NCBI GenBank assembly: GCA_013178125.1 | Contig: JABLXJ010000016.1 | Coordinates: 1 to 64,000 of the forward strand | Direction of reading: 5' to 3' | DNA from: Bacillota bacterium | GTDB taxonomy: Bacteria > Bacillota > SHA-98 > Ch115 > JABLXJ01 | DNA: 64,000 nt | Part shown: in pieces, positions 8,522 to 16,541 of the stretch | Position numbering within the stretch: the stretch's first letter is position 1 | How the letters are laid out: each line of letters opens with the position of its first letter | The notes under the pieces: generated by a model | Databases searched by the model: none | What the model saw: only the letters and a program-made list of their open reading frames with translations | What the model was told of the DNA's origin: nothing | Made by a program: the position numbers and the translations under genes

Positions 8522-8715
8522 TTCTCGATACGCTCCAGATATAGTCGCCTAATCTCTTCATCTGATAATTGAGCGAACCTTTTTCGCAAACCGTGAAGGA
8601 AGAGCCTCTTTGTGAAATCAGATAGCTCAAAGGCCTTCTCTAGTCTCTGTGCCGGGGACATTTTACGCAGCGCATCAATGTATCTCCTGTGATTTGGATG
8701 TGGTTTGATCTGCAT
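8500..8715 (-). CDS. Small helical partner protein of the nucleotidyltransferase
   Basis: 71 residues, highly charged. It starts MQIKPHPNHRRYIDALRKMSP and carries RLEKAFELSDFTKRLFLHGL and EEIRRLYLERIEKCHNRNY. I recall similar small proteins next to the same nucleotidyltransferases in Bacillota, cyanobacteria and Chloroflexota. AGGGGTGG lies 7 bases before the ATG, and a TATAAT-like -10 element is at 8744-8749 on this strand. The gene overlaps the next by 22 bp. It could be an antitoxin or an adaptor; nothing in the sequence decides this. Confidence 0.65.
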   Translation of the reverse strand: MQIKPHPNHRRYIDALRKMSPAQRLEKAFELSDFTKRLFLHGLRKRFAQLSDEEIRRLYLERIEKCHNRNY

Positions 8716-8791
8716 TATTCACCACCCCTTTTGCCCATACAATATTATATCCCATCTTTGACAAGCAAGGAATAGAAATACATAGATGAAC

Positions 8792-8823
8792 AATTAAATG
8801 GCCCGTAGCAAGGCATACGGGCC
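8792..8823 (-). terminator. Terminator of SRP RNA
   Basis: GGCCCGTA (8816-8823, minus strand) pairs with TACGGGCC (8800-8807) around an 8-nt loop and is followed by ATTTAATTG. This 8-bp GC-rich stem lies 22 nt after the 3' end of the SRP RNA, as expected for a factor-independent terminator, although the T run is broken. Confidence 0.7.
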
Positions 8824-8845
8824 ATCATACAAAGAATCTCTTAGA

Positions 8846-9114
8846 GGCCGTGCACCCACCTTCGACAGCCTCTCCCGGGCGATACCACGGTAGCCAGCTC
8901 TGACCAGGCAACCCCACGGCACATGGAACATTCTACTTACCGCTGCTACCTCCCGGTCCTGACGGGGTTCATAGACTTCCATTGCGTGGGACCCAATCTT
9001 CCTCGCCCCTTGCCGAGGCCGGGCCCCAAGAGAAGACAGCCTCCGCTGGGAATTCGACCCCGCTATAGCGGATTGCGGGTACAGGGCACCGCTGCCTCCC
9101 CATCTAGCACGGCC
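8846..9114 (-). ncRNA. ffs: Signal recognition particle RNA (large, Bacillota type)
   Basis: The minus strand carries the universal SRP domain IV apical sequence GTCAGGACCGGGAGGTAGCA (FtsY/Ffh-binding hairpin) near 8936-8962. The 5' Alu-like part contains TAGATGGGGAGGCAGCGGTG and CCTGTACCCGCAATCC. GGCCGTGC at the 5' end (9107-9114) pairs perfectly with GCACGGCC at the 3' end (8846-8853), which fixes a length of about 269 nt, close to the 271-nt B. subtilis scRNA. A terminator follows. The gene lies between the Ser tRNAs and dnaX, as in Bacillus. No separate strong promoter is visible, so it may be co-transcribed with the tRNAs. Confidence 0.95.
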
Positions 9115-9197
9115 AATTCTTCTGCCGGACAACTGCCAAACAGCATCTCTTTCTTTCTAACTAAAATCCAAACTAAAAACCTAAAATAAATAAGATA

Positions 9198-9292
9198 TGG
9201 CGGAGAGGGTGGGATTCGAACCCACGAGGCAGAGAGCTTCTGCCTACCCGCTCTCCAGGCGGGCGCCTTAGACCAGACTCAGCCACCTCTCC
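9198..9292 (-). tRNA. tRNA-Ser (anticodon GGA)
   Basis: The minus strand folds into a class II cloverleaf. The acceptor stem GGAGAGG pairs with CCTCTCC, the D arm is GGCTGAG, and the anticodon stem CCCGC/GCGGG has loop CTGGAGA (anticodon GGA). A long variable arm and the T arm GTGGG-TTCGAAT-CCCAC follow. CCA is encoded. It reads UCC and UCU. Confidence 0.97.
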
Positions 9293-9300
9293 GGATAATA

Positions 9301-9393
9301 TGGCGGAGAGAGTGAGATTCGAACTCACGGGGCAGGGACTACCCGCCCACTCGCTTTCGAGGCGAGCGCTTTAGACCCCTCAGCCATCTCTCC
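9301..9393 (-). tRNA. tRNA-Ser (anticodon CGA)
   Basis: Class II cloverleaf on the minus strand. The acceptor stem GGAGAGA pairs with TCTCTCC. The anticodon stem CTCGC/GCGAG has loop CTCGAAA (anticodon CGA). A long variable arm, the T arm GTGAG-TTCGAAT-CTCAC and an encoded CCA follow. It reads UCG. Only 8 bp separate it from tRNA-Ser(GGA), so both probably come from one transcript. Confidence 0.97.
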
Positions 9394-9485
9394 ACCCAAA
9401 TCTCATGGTCTTAGTCTCATGGTCTCATCCTTGATGCTATCTTAATTCCATCTTTTATCCTATTCTTATTCTTAATCTTATAATC

Positions 9486-9959
9486 TTATTTCCCCTTGTC
9501 TCCCTCTCTCAGCTGCGCGAAGAAACGCTGCAATATCTCGGTGCATTCCTCGCGCATGACGCCCTCCTCGACCTCCATACGGTGGTTAAAGGCATCGCTC
9601 CCTACGAGGTTGACGATGGATCCCGCTGCTCCCGCCTTCGGATCCCTCGCCCCATACACCAGGCGACCTATTCTGGCCTGAACCATGGCGCCCGCACACA
9701 TGGGGCACGGTTCAAGTGTAACATAAATCGTCGTATCAATCAACCGCCAGGAGGCCATCTTCGACGCGGCATCCCGGATAGCCAGGATCTCGGCGTGCGC
9801 AGTAGGATCCTGCAGCTCCTCCTTGCGGTTATGGCCCCTGGCTATCACCTCGCCCCCGTGTACGATCACCGTGCCAATGGGGACCTCACCCTTATCGAAG
9901 GCTTTAGCGGCCTCGCGCAAAGCCTCGCTCATAAACTCCCGGTCGCGCTCGGATGGCAA
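9486..9959 (-). CDS. tadA: tRNA(Arg) adenosine-34 deaminase TadA
   Basis: The zinc-deaminase motifs are complete: HAE followed, about 28 residues later, by PCPMCAGA. Zinc ligands are His55, Cys85 and Cys88, with catalytic Glu57, counted from the chosen start. The TTG at 9957-9959 is chosen because GAGGTG lies 7 bases upstream and the protein then begins LPSERDREFMSEALREA, as TadA proteins do; a longer frame runs to 10028. TadA makes inosine at the wobble position of tRNA-Arg(ACG). It sits beside Ser tRNAs and SRP RNA as in B. subtilis (yaaJ). Confidence 0.93.
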   Translation of the reverse strand: MPSERDREFMSEALREAAKAFDKGEVPIGTVIVHGGEVIARGHNRKEELQDPTAHAEILAIRDAASKMASWRLIDTTIYVTLEPCPMCAGAMVQARIGRLVYGARDPKAGAAGSIVNLVGSDAFNHRMEVEEGVMREECTEILQRFFAQLREGDKGK

Positions 9960-10030
9960 GACAAAACACCTCGCGCTCACGATAAGCCGTCCGTAACAGA
10001 TTATAGCATAGACCCAGTACCAATACAAGA

Positions 10031-10480
10031 TTATACCCGTTCCGCCCCATAGCCTCTTACCTCGCCATTTGCAAGGACGCGGACCCCGTTTCGCGTCAAT
10101 ACATCCACAGCCCCATCCGGATCTTCCACCCTGAATATCACGAGTGCATCGCCGGCGCTCTTGCCTGTAAAGGCGTAAAGGTATTCGATATTCATCCCCG
10201 CAGCCTCCAGTATGGCAAGCACCTCAGCGAGCCCGCCCGGCCGGTCGTGAACTGCCACTGCGATCACGTCGGTTACGCTGACGGTGAAGCCCTCGCGCTT
10301 CATTACGTCATAGGCCTTCTCAGGCTCATTCACGATGAGACGGAGTATCCCAAAATCGGTAGTATCGGCGATCGAAAGCGCCCGGATATTGATGCCGTTC
10401 TCACCAAGGAGCCTGGTCACAGCCGCCAGGCGGCCGGATTTATTCTCTAAGAATACAGAGATTTGCCTGACTTTCATCAA
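10031..10480 (-). CDS. Tandem ACT-domain protein of the Ior/PaaK operon
   Basis: 149 residues made of two ACT domains (about 4-70 and 74-140). The first reads [20 protein letters not shown] and the second [23 protein letters not shown] domains bind amino acids and tune enzymes. Small double-ACT proteins of this kind often accompany PaaK-type ligases and indolepyruvate oxidoreductases, so it probably senses an aromatic amino acid or a product for that pathway. It is the last gene of the operon, 74 bp after paaK. No catalytic domain is present. Confidence 0.85.
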   Translation of the reverse strand: MMKVRQISVFLENKSGRLAAVTRLLGENGINIRALSIADTTDFGILRLIVNEPEKAYDVMKREGFTVSVTDVIAVAVHDRPGGLAEVLAILEAAGMNIEYLYAFTGKSAGDALVIFRVEDPDGAVDVLTRNGVRVLANGEVRGYGAERV

Positions 10481-10554
10481 TCCTAGCTCCTTTCCAGTCC
10501 TCTAGCTCGACTTCTATAACCCTCTATAACCCTCGACTTTATAATCCTCGGCTC

Positions 10555-11892
10555 TCATAATTCCCTTTTATCTATCACGCGTTTTGCCTTTCCCTCGCTG
10601 CGCTGGATCGTCTTGGGCTCGACAAGCTTGACCTTGACCGAGATGCCGAGCGTTGTCTCGATGTTCTCGCGAATCGCAGACTCGAGCGCCTCGAGCTTCT
10701 TGACCTGATCGAATATGATGGCCTCCGAGACCTCGACCCAGACCTCCAGCTCATCCAGTTTATCCTTCCTATCGACCACCAGGAGGTAATGGGGCTCGGT
10801 CTGCCCCACCTCCAGCAGGGCGCTCTCGATCTGGGATGGGAATACATTCACGCCGCGTATGATGAGCATGTCATCGGTCCGGCCCATGATCCGCGCCATC
10901 CGCACATGAGTTCGGCCACAGGGACATGGCTCATCGTAGAGCGCGGAGATATCGCGGGTGCGATAACGAATGACGGGTATACCCTCCTTGGTGATGGTGG
11001 TGAATACGAGCTCGCCCTGCTCCCCCGGGGGCAGGTTTTCGCCTGTTTCGGGGTCTATTATCTCAGGAATGAAGTGATCCTCGTTAACATGAAGACCGTT
11101 CTTCTCCGGACATTCACACGCCACTCCTGGCCCGATGACCTCGCTCAGGCCATAGATGTCCAGGGCCATAATTCCCAGCTTCTCTTCGATCTCCGCCCGC
11201 ATTCTGTTTGACCACGGTTCGGCGCCAAAGATTCCCGCCTTGAGGGCAAGCTCATCCCGGCGAATGCCCATCTCCTCCATAACCTCTGCAATGTAAAGGG
11301 CGTAGGACGGGGTGCATGCCAGGATCGTGCTTCCTAAATCCTTCATGAGCATAACCTGTCGCTTTGTATTGCCACCGGACATGGGAATCGTCGTAGCGCC
11401 CAGGAGTTCGGCCCCATAATGAACGCCCAGGCCGCCTGTGAAAAGGCCGTAACCATATGCTACATGCACCACGTCGTCGCGGGTCGCGCCCGCGGATACA
11501 AGGGCTCTTGCGGTGAGCTCCGCCCAGGACGCGATGTCGTTCCGTGTGTAGCCTACCACGATCGGCCTACCGGTCGTGCCGGAGGATGCATGGACCCTTA
11601 CTATCTCCCCCTGAGGCCTCGCAAACAGGCCAAACGGGTAGTTGTCGCGCAGGTCCTGTTTGGTCGTGAATGGCAACCTGTGAAGGTCTTCGAGGGACCC
11701 GATGTCACCCGGCTTTACACCCTTCTCGTCGAAAGCGCGCCTGTAAAACGGGACGGTCTCGTAGACGCGCCTTACGACCGCCTGGAGCCGCTCGAGCTGG
11801 AGCTTTCTCAGCTCGTTACGCGGCATGCACTCATGATCTTTATCCCAGTAGTTCTGAGGCTTTATTCTATCTATATCTATGCCGTAATTCAT
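10555..11892 (-). CDS. Phenylacetate-CoA ligase family (PaaK-like) AMP-forming enzyme
   Basis: 445 residues, usual PaaK length. It has the conserved N-terminus [16 protein letters not shown] and [21 protein letters not shown]. The P-loop [20 protein letters not shown] is intact, as are the adenylation core ([33 protein letters not shown]) and the C-terminal Lys region ([16 protein letters not shown]). It should activate an aryl or other carboxylic acid to its CoA ester with ATP. Downstream of the fused Ior gene it may act in reverse, recovering ATP from an aryl-acyl-CoA, or activate the acid for use. Substrate cannot be read from the sequence. Confidence 0.9.
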   Translation of the reverse strand: MNYGIDIDRIKPQNYWDKDHECMPRNELRKLQLERLQAVVRRVYETVPFYRRAFDEKGVKPGDIGSLEDLHRLPFTTKQDLRDNYPFGLFARPQGEIVRVHASSGTTGRPIVVGYTRNDIASWAELTARALVSAGATRDDVVHVAYGYGLFTGGLGVHYGAELLGATTIPMSGGNTKRQVMLMKDLGSTILACTPSYALYIAEVMEEMGIRRDELALKAGIFGAEPWSNRMRAEIEEKLGIMALDIYGLSEVIGPGVACECPEKNGLHVNEDHFIPEIIDPETGENLPPGEQGELVFTTITKEGIPVIRYRTRDISALYDEPCPCGRTHVRMARIMGRTDDMLIIRGVNVFPSQIESALLEVGQTEPHYLLVVDRKDKLDELEVWVEVSEAIIFDQVKKLEALESAIRENIETTLGISVKVKLVEPKTIQRSEGKAKRVIDKREL

Positions 11893-12110
11893 TTTCTTGA
11901 CCCCAGTCCTCTCTTCTATAACCTCTCTATGGCGACCTCTCTATAACCTCTTTCTTGTGACTATAATCTTCTCTATGAGAGCATGATCTCTAGGGGTATA
12001 ATCCTCCTTATGACCCCTTATGACCCCTTTTTATATTAGCCCTCTTTCCTTCTCTATCAAGCTTTCCTTCTCTATCTCTATCAAGGCTTAGCTCTTCGAA
12101 GGCTTAGTCT
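11893..12110. repeat. Intergenic degenerate CTCTATAACC-type repeats
   Basis: This 218-bp gap is built largely of short imperfect repeats such as CTATAACCTCTCTATGGC, CTCTCTATAACC, CTTATGACCCCTTATGACCC and CCTTCTCTATC. Similar runs occupy 10500-10554 and 9400-9485. No gene, clear promoter or terminator is seen. It looks like slippage-generated low-complexity DNA. Confidence 0.5.
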
Positions 12111-15017
12111 TCATGAGGACCGCCGGGTGGTGAGAGTTAAACCGGCACCGCTCATGAAAGCCCTCAAATTCACATCCATGAAACGTGAAGGGATGCTTTC
12201 TCCCAGCGCATCGAGCCAGCAGGATTTCTCAACCCCCAGGAATCTCGAGGCCACGCCGAGGAGCACAATATTGACCGATCGCGCCGACCCCGCCGCCCTG
12301 GCCAGCTCGAAAGCCCTGACGGTGACCATATTGGGCGACCTGGCCTCCAGCTCCTCGAGGATCCCGCCGGGATATGGTTCCCTTCCCGAAAGGGTCGTGA
12401 TGGGTGGTATGGCGTAATCATTCACGATCAGTATCCCGCCGGGACGCAGGGAATTCACCCACCTGAGGGCTTCGAGCCTCTCAAAAGCTATGAGGCAGTC
12501 GACCTCCCCCTCCGGGATGAGAGGCGAATACACCCTTCTCCCGAATCTCACGTGGGTTACTACGCTCCCGCCCCGCTGGGCCATGCCGTGAACCTCCGAG
12601 GTCTTGACATCAAACCCTGCGAGCCTGGCTGCCCCTGCCAGGACCTTGCCCGCGAGGATTATGCCCTGGCCGCCGACTCCCACGATGAGCACGTTTACCG
12701 GCCTGTCGCCGGGCAGGCCTGCCAGTCTGATGGACGCCTCAGGCGCATTCGCATTCCCTGGCACGGGTGCCGAGGCCGAACTGGTCACCCGGCCTACAGG
12801 TCCAGCAATGGATGCAGCTATGCGATCCAAAGCACCAGCCGCAGCTCCAGCCCCCGATTCAGCTCCGGATTCAGCTCTGGATTCAGCCTCGGACCCCGTT
12901 CCGGGTCCAGCCGCACCACCTGTAGGGGCCACCCGCCTGATCGCCCCGGATGGGCAGACCTGGATGCACAACCCGCAGCCCGTGCAGAGCTCGCTGAAAA
13001 CAACCGCCTTGCGGGCGCCGAGCCCCAGCGCCGGGCAGCCAAGGGCGAGGCATATCTTGCAGCCTTTGCACGCCTCCTCATCAACCTCGACGGCACCCGC
13101 AGCCACCGTAGCCACCGTAGCAGTACCGGCACTGGTGCTGGCACTAACACTAGCGCCGGCAGAGCCTTTATGCAGGAGCACGCAGGGCCGCCGGGATATC
13201 ACGACCGATGGTTCCTCCGCGCTCACTTCCTCCTTGATAACCGCCTCGAGCGAGCCAAGGTCGTAGGGATCAACCTCCCTCACACGCTTTATGTTCAGGG
13301 CGGCCGCTACCCTGGCGGCATCCATTTGCTCTGCAGGCTCCCCGAGGAGGGTTATGCCCGTGCCAGGGTGATCCTGGTGGCCTGTCATGGCCGTCGTGGA
13401 ATTATCCAGGATGATCACGGTGGAGGTGCCCTTGTTGTAAGCGACGTTCATGAGCGACGCGAGCCCCGAGTGAAGAAACGTGGAATCCCCTATGACCGCC
13501 ACCGTCTTCCTGGCCAGCTCGGGCCGGGCCTTATCAATGCCATGGGCCATGCCGATGCTCGCACCCATGCATATACAGGAGTCCATGGCCTCGAGGGGAG
13601 GGAGGGCCCCCAGCGTATAGCATCCAATGTCGCCCGTTACAGTGAGTTTGAGCTTCTTGAGAACGTAAAAAACCCCCCTATGCGGGCATCCCGGGCATAG
13701 GACCGGCGGCCTCGCGGGAAGAGCCACCACGCGCCCACCCGCCGGGCCCGGCCCCGACCCCGGACCTGACCCCGAAGCCACGCCCGGGCCTGATCCTGAA
13801 CCCGATCCCGAACCCGGTCCTGACTCCAAGCCCGGCTTTGCCTCAAATGTAGACCCCTGGCCCATTCCATAGCAGGGGAAGGAGATGGCCTTTTGTAAGG
13901 ACTTGGCCACTATCGCAGGGGTGAGCTCCCCGACCCGGGGCAAGAGCTCCTTCCCCATGATGTCTATTCCAAGGAGCCTTATCTGCTCCTCGAGAAAGGG
14001 TTCCAGCTCCTCAACTACATAGAGCTTCTTCACCTCACGCGCGAATGAGCATATCAGATTAACCGGCAGTGGGTAGATGAGCCCGAGCTTGAGGCAGGAT
14101 GCCCCGGGGAAAGCCTCCTTAACGTATTGATAGGCAACCCCGCTGGTAACGATTCCTACATCCAGGCTCCCCCACTCGATGCGGTTGACATCAAGACCCT
14201 CAGCAAAATGCCCTATCTCCTCGAGACGCGCCTCGAGGACTTCATGCCGTGGGCGGGCGTACGCGGGGATCATCACAAATTTCCTCGGGTCCTTTATAGG
14301 CCACCGGGCCCCACCGGCACCCCCGCGCCCGGCCGCAGCTCCAGCCGCAGCCCCGGTCCCAGGCGCTTGCCCACACCCCGAAACCGGAACACCCAGACTC
14401 TGGCGCGCACCGAGGGCGACCAACCCCTTGGAATGGGACACCCTGGTCGTGGTCCTCAGGAGAACCGGTGTGTCAAAACGCTCGCTGAGCTCCAGGCCCA
14501 GGCCCACAAGATCCTTCGCCTCCTGGCTGTCTGCAGGCTCCAAGCAGGGAATCTTCATAAACCTTGCGTAAAGCCTGTTGTCCTGTTCATTCTGCGAGCT
14601 ATGCATCCCCGGGTCGTCGGCCGTCACAACCAGGAGGCCCGCGCCAACACCCGTGTAGCTCGCCGTAAACAGGGGATCGGCAGCGACGTTGAGGCCCACG
14701 TGTTTCATGGTCGCAAGCGCCCGGCCGCCCGCGAGCGACGCTCCCAGCGCGACCTCGAGAGCCACCTTTTCATTGGGGCACCACTCGGCGTGAATCGCGA
14801 CCGGAGATGCTGGAGACGCCTCCCCTCGGCCCTCCTTCAGCTCCTTCTCCTTTATATGCTTCGTGTGCTTTATATACTTCGCTATATTCTCGAGTATCTC
14901 CGTGCTCGGCGTTCCCGGGTAACCGGTCGCAACAGCGACCCCGGACTCGCACGCACCGAGGGCAATCGCCTCGTTGCCTGAGAGTATCTCTCTCCCCGTC
15001 ATACCCGTGCCTGCCAT
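12111..15017 (-). CDS. Indolepyruvate:ferredoxin oxidoreductase, alpha-beta fusion
   Basis: About 968 residues from the ATG at 15017 (the frame is open to 15056). IorA part: pyrimidine domain with LSGNEAIALGACESGVAVATGYPGTP, the thiamine-diphosphate domain with CPGCPHRG and GDIGCYTLGALPP, then two 4Fe-4S sites (CKGCKICLALGCP and CTGCGLCIQVCPSGAI). IorB part: a gamma-type domain starting VLIVGVGGQGIILAGKVL with EVHGMAQRGGSV. IorA and IorB are normally separate subunits; here one chain holds both. It oxidises aryl-2-oxo acids (from Trp, Phe, Tyr) to aryl-acyl-CoA with reduced ferredoxin. At least four Gly/Ser/Ala/Pro-rich low-complexity linkers separate the domains. PaaK ligases flank it on both sides. 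Confidence 0.93.
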   Translation of the reverse strand: MAGTGMTGREILSGNEAIALGACESGVAVATGYPGTPSTEILENIAKYIKHTKHIKEKELKEGRGEASPASPVAIHAEWCPNEKVALEVALGASLAGGRALATMKHVGLNVAADPLFTASYTGVGAGLLVVTADDPGMHSSQNEQDNRLYARFMKIPCLEPADSQEAKDLVGLGLELSERFDTPVLLRTTTRVSHSKGLVALGARQSLGVPVSGCGQAPGTGAAAGAAAGRGGAGGARWPIKDPRKFVMIPAYARPRHEVLEARLEEIGHFAEGLDVNRIEWGSLDVGIVTSGVAYQYVKEAFPGASCLKLGLIYPLPVNLICSFAREVKKLYVVEELEPFLEEQIRLLGIDIMGKELLPRVGELTPAIVAKSLQKAISFPCYGMGQGSTFEAKPGLESGPGSGSGSGSGPGVASGSGPGSGPGPAGGRVVALPARPPVLCPGCPHRGVFYVLKKLKLTVTGDIGCYTLGALPPLEAMDSCICMGASIGMAHGIDKARPELARKTVAVIGDSTFLHSGLASLMNVAYNKGTSTVIILDNSTTAMTGHQDHPGTGITLLGEPAEQMDAARVAAALNIKRVREVDPYDLGSLEAVIKEEVSAEEPSVVISRRPCVLLHKGSAGASVSASTSAGTATVATVAAGAVEVDEEACKGCKICLALGCPALGLGARKAVVFSELCTGCGLCIQVCPSGAIRRVAPTGGAAGPGTGSEAESRAESGAESGAGAAAGALDRIAASIAGPVGRVTSSASAPVPGNANAPEASIRLAGLPGDRPVNVLIVGVGGQGIILAGKVLAGAARLAGFDVKTSEVHGMAQRGGSVVTHVRFGRRVYSPLIPEGEVDCLIAFERLEALRWVNSLRPGGILIVNDYAIPPITTLSGREPYPGGILEELEARSPNMVTVRAFELARAAGSARSVNIVLLGVASRFLGVEKSCWLDALGESIPSRFMDVNLRAFMSGAGLTLTTRRSS

Positions 15018-15101
15018 AACTCCCTGCCCTGGTTCCACCAAAACCCCTCTTGCCAAAACCCGTTACTCTCCCATCTCAGCGTTTTCAAAGCTTCTCGCCG
15101 G

Positions 15102-16409
15102 TCAACTTGCAGTCAGCTTTCTTCTATCGATTACCCTTTTTGCCTTGCCCATGCTCCGCTCCAGGGACATGTATTCCACCAGCTTGACCCCGGGCCTGAG
15201 TGACAGGGCGTTCTCGAGACGTTCTTTAACCTTATTTTCCAGCGCCTCGAGATCTCGCCAGCTCCCTGTGAAGCCTTCCTTCGAGAGTTCGACTATAACC
15301 TCTATATCATCCATAAAGCCCTTCCGGTCGACGATGATCTGGTATTGAGGCCCGACGCCATCGATATTCATCAAAACGGCCTCGATCTGCGACGGGAATA
15401 TGTTAACACCGCGAATTATGAGCATATCATCGGACCGGCCCGTGACCTTTTTCATCCTGACCGTAGCCCGGCCGCACGGACACGGCGAGTAATCAAGAGA
15501 GGAGATATCCCTCGTGCGGTAACGCACAAGCGGGATGCCCTCCTTGGTGAGCGTTGTAAAGACCAGCTCCCCCTCCTCACCCGGCGGGAGCGGCTCACCG
15601 GTTTTGGAGTCGATGACCTCAGGGAAAAAGTGGTCCTCCGATATATGCATCTTGCCCCCATACTCGCACTCCCCAGCGACCCCAGGCCCCGTTATCTCGC
15701 TCAGCCCGTAGTTATCCGTGGCCTTTATATGCCACCGCTTCTCGATCTCGGCCCGCATCGCCTCGGTCCACGGCTCCGCCCCGAAAAGGCCGAGCCGGAG
15801 CTTTAGCTTGCTCGTGTCAACGCCCATCTCCTCGGCCACCTCTGCCATATGGAGGGCGTAAGATGGCGTGCCGACCAGCACGGTGGTGCCGAAGTCCTGC
15901 ATGAGTTGAATCTGGCGCTGGGTGTTGCCGCTCGACACCGGCAAAACCGTGGCCCCGACCCGCTCGAGGCCGTAGTGGAGGCCAAACCCGCCCGTGAAGA
16001 GCCCATACCCGAAGCTTATCTGGGCTATATCGCGCCGCGTAACCCCTGCCTGCACCGCTACCCTGGCAACCATATCCGCCCATATCCTGAGATCCCTGCG
16101 GGTGTAGCCTACCACTGTGGACTGGCCCATTGTGCCTGACGAGGCATGAAGGCGCACGATCTTCGAGAGCGGCACCGCAAACATACCATAGGGGTAGTTC
16201 TGCCTCAGCATATCCTTTGTTGTAAATGGAAACCTCCGGATGTCATCGAGCGTCTTGACTTGCTCGGGCTTCACCCCGGCTTCGTCCCACAGCTTACGAT
16301 AAAACGGCGACGTCCTGTATACCCGTTCGACCAGGGCCTGGAGCCGCGTGAGCTGGAGAGCCCTCATTTCATCGCGGCTCATGGTCTCATGACGTTTATC
16401 CCAGATCAA
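15102..16409 (-). CDS. Second PaaK-like ligase with altered P-loop
   Basis: 435 residues, clearly a paralogue of the ligase at 10555-11892 ([57 protein letters not shown]). The ATP-binding loop reads LHASSGTMGQSTVVGYT where the paralogue has [15 protein letters not shown]: Thr to Met, Arg to Gln and Pro to Ser. The rest looks intact, so it may have different nucleotide handling or be impaired. The frame begins at a TTG (16409) with the family N-terminus MIWDK but no clear Shine-Dalgarno. The two paralogues could serve different acids. Confidence 0.88.
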   Translation of the reverse strand: MIWDKRHETMSRDEMRALQLTRLQALVERVYRTSPFYRKLWDEAGVKPEQVKTLDDIRRFPFTTKDMLRQNYPYGMFAVPLSKIVRLHASSGTMGQSTVVGYTRRDLRIWADMVARVAVQAGVTRRDIAQISFGYGLFTGGFGLHYGLERVGATVLPVSSGNTQRQIQLMQDFGTTVLVGTPSYALHMAEVAEEMGVDTSKLKLRLGLFGAEPWTEAMRAEIEKRWHIKATDNYGLSEITGPGVAGECEYGGKMHISEDHFFPEVIDSKTGEPLPPGEEGELVFTTLTKEGIPLVRYRTRDISSLDYSPCPCGRATVRMKKVTGRSDDMLIIRGVNIFPSQIEAVLMNIDGVGPQYQIIVDRKGFMDDIEVIVELSKEGFTGSWRDLEALENKVKERLENALSLRPGVKLVEYMSLERSMGKAKRVIDRRKLTAS

Positions 16410-16411
16410 TT

Positions 16412-16437
16412 ATGCGCGCCGCTCATTGGCGGCGCAT
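16412..16437. repeat. GC-rich hairpin between symporter and paaK
   Basis: ATGCGCGCCGC and GCGGCGCAT form an imperfect inverted repeat (GCCGC/GCGGC core plus ATGC/GCAT with a bulge). There is no T run in the minus direction, so it is more likely an mRNA-stabilising or partial-attenuation structure between the first and second genes of the operon. Confidence 0.35.
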
Positions 16438-16541
16438 CCCCCCTTCCGCCTCCCTCATCTTCCTCACGTGCCTTTTCCCGTTATCTCAAACCAGTCACCA
16501 GTCTTCTAGCGTTCCCGCCAGGAGGCAGGGCGGGCAGCCCC

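Noticed and set aside
8794-9189. Frames of 112 and 88 codons on both strands
   Set aside because: They lie over the SRP RNA gene and are explained by its GC-rich structure.
12552-14981. Long plus-strand frames (382, 220 and 284 codons) opposite the Ior gene
   Set aside because: They are antisense shadows of GC-rich coding sequence and show no conserved protein features.
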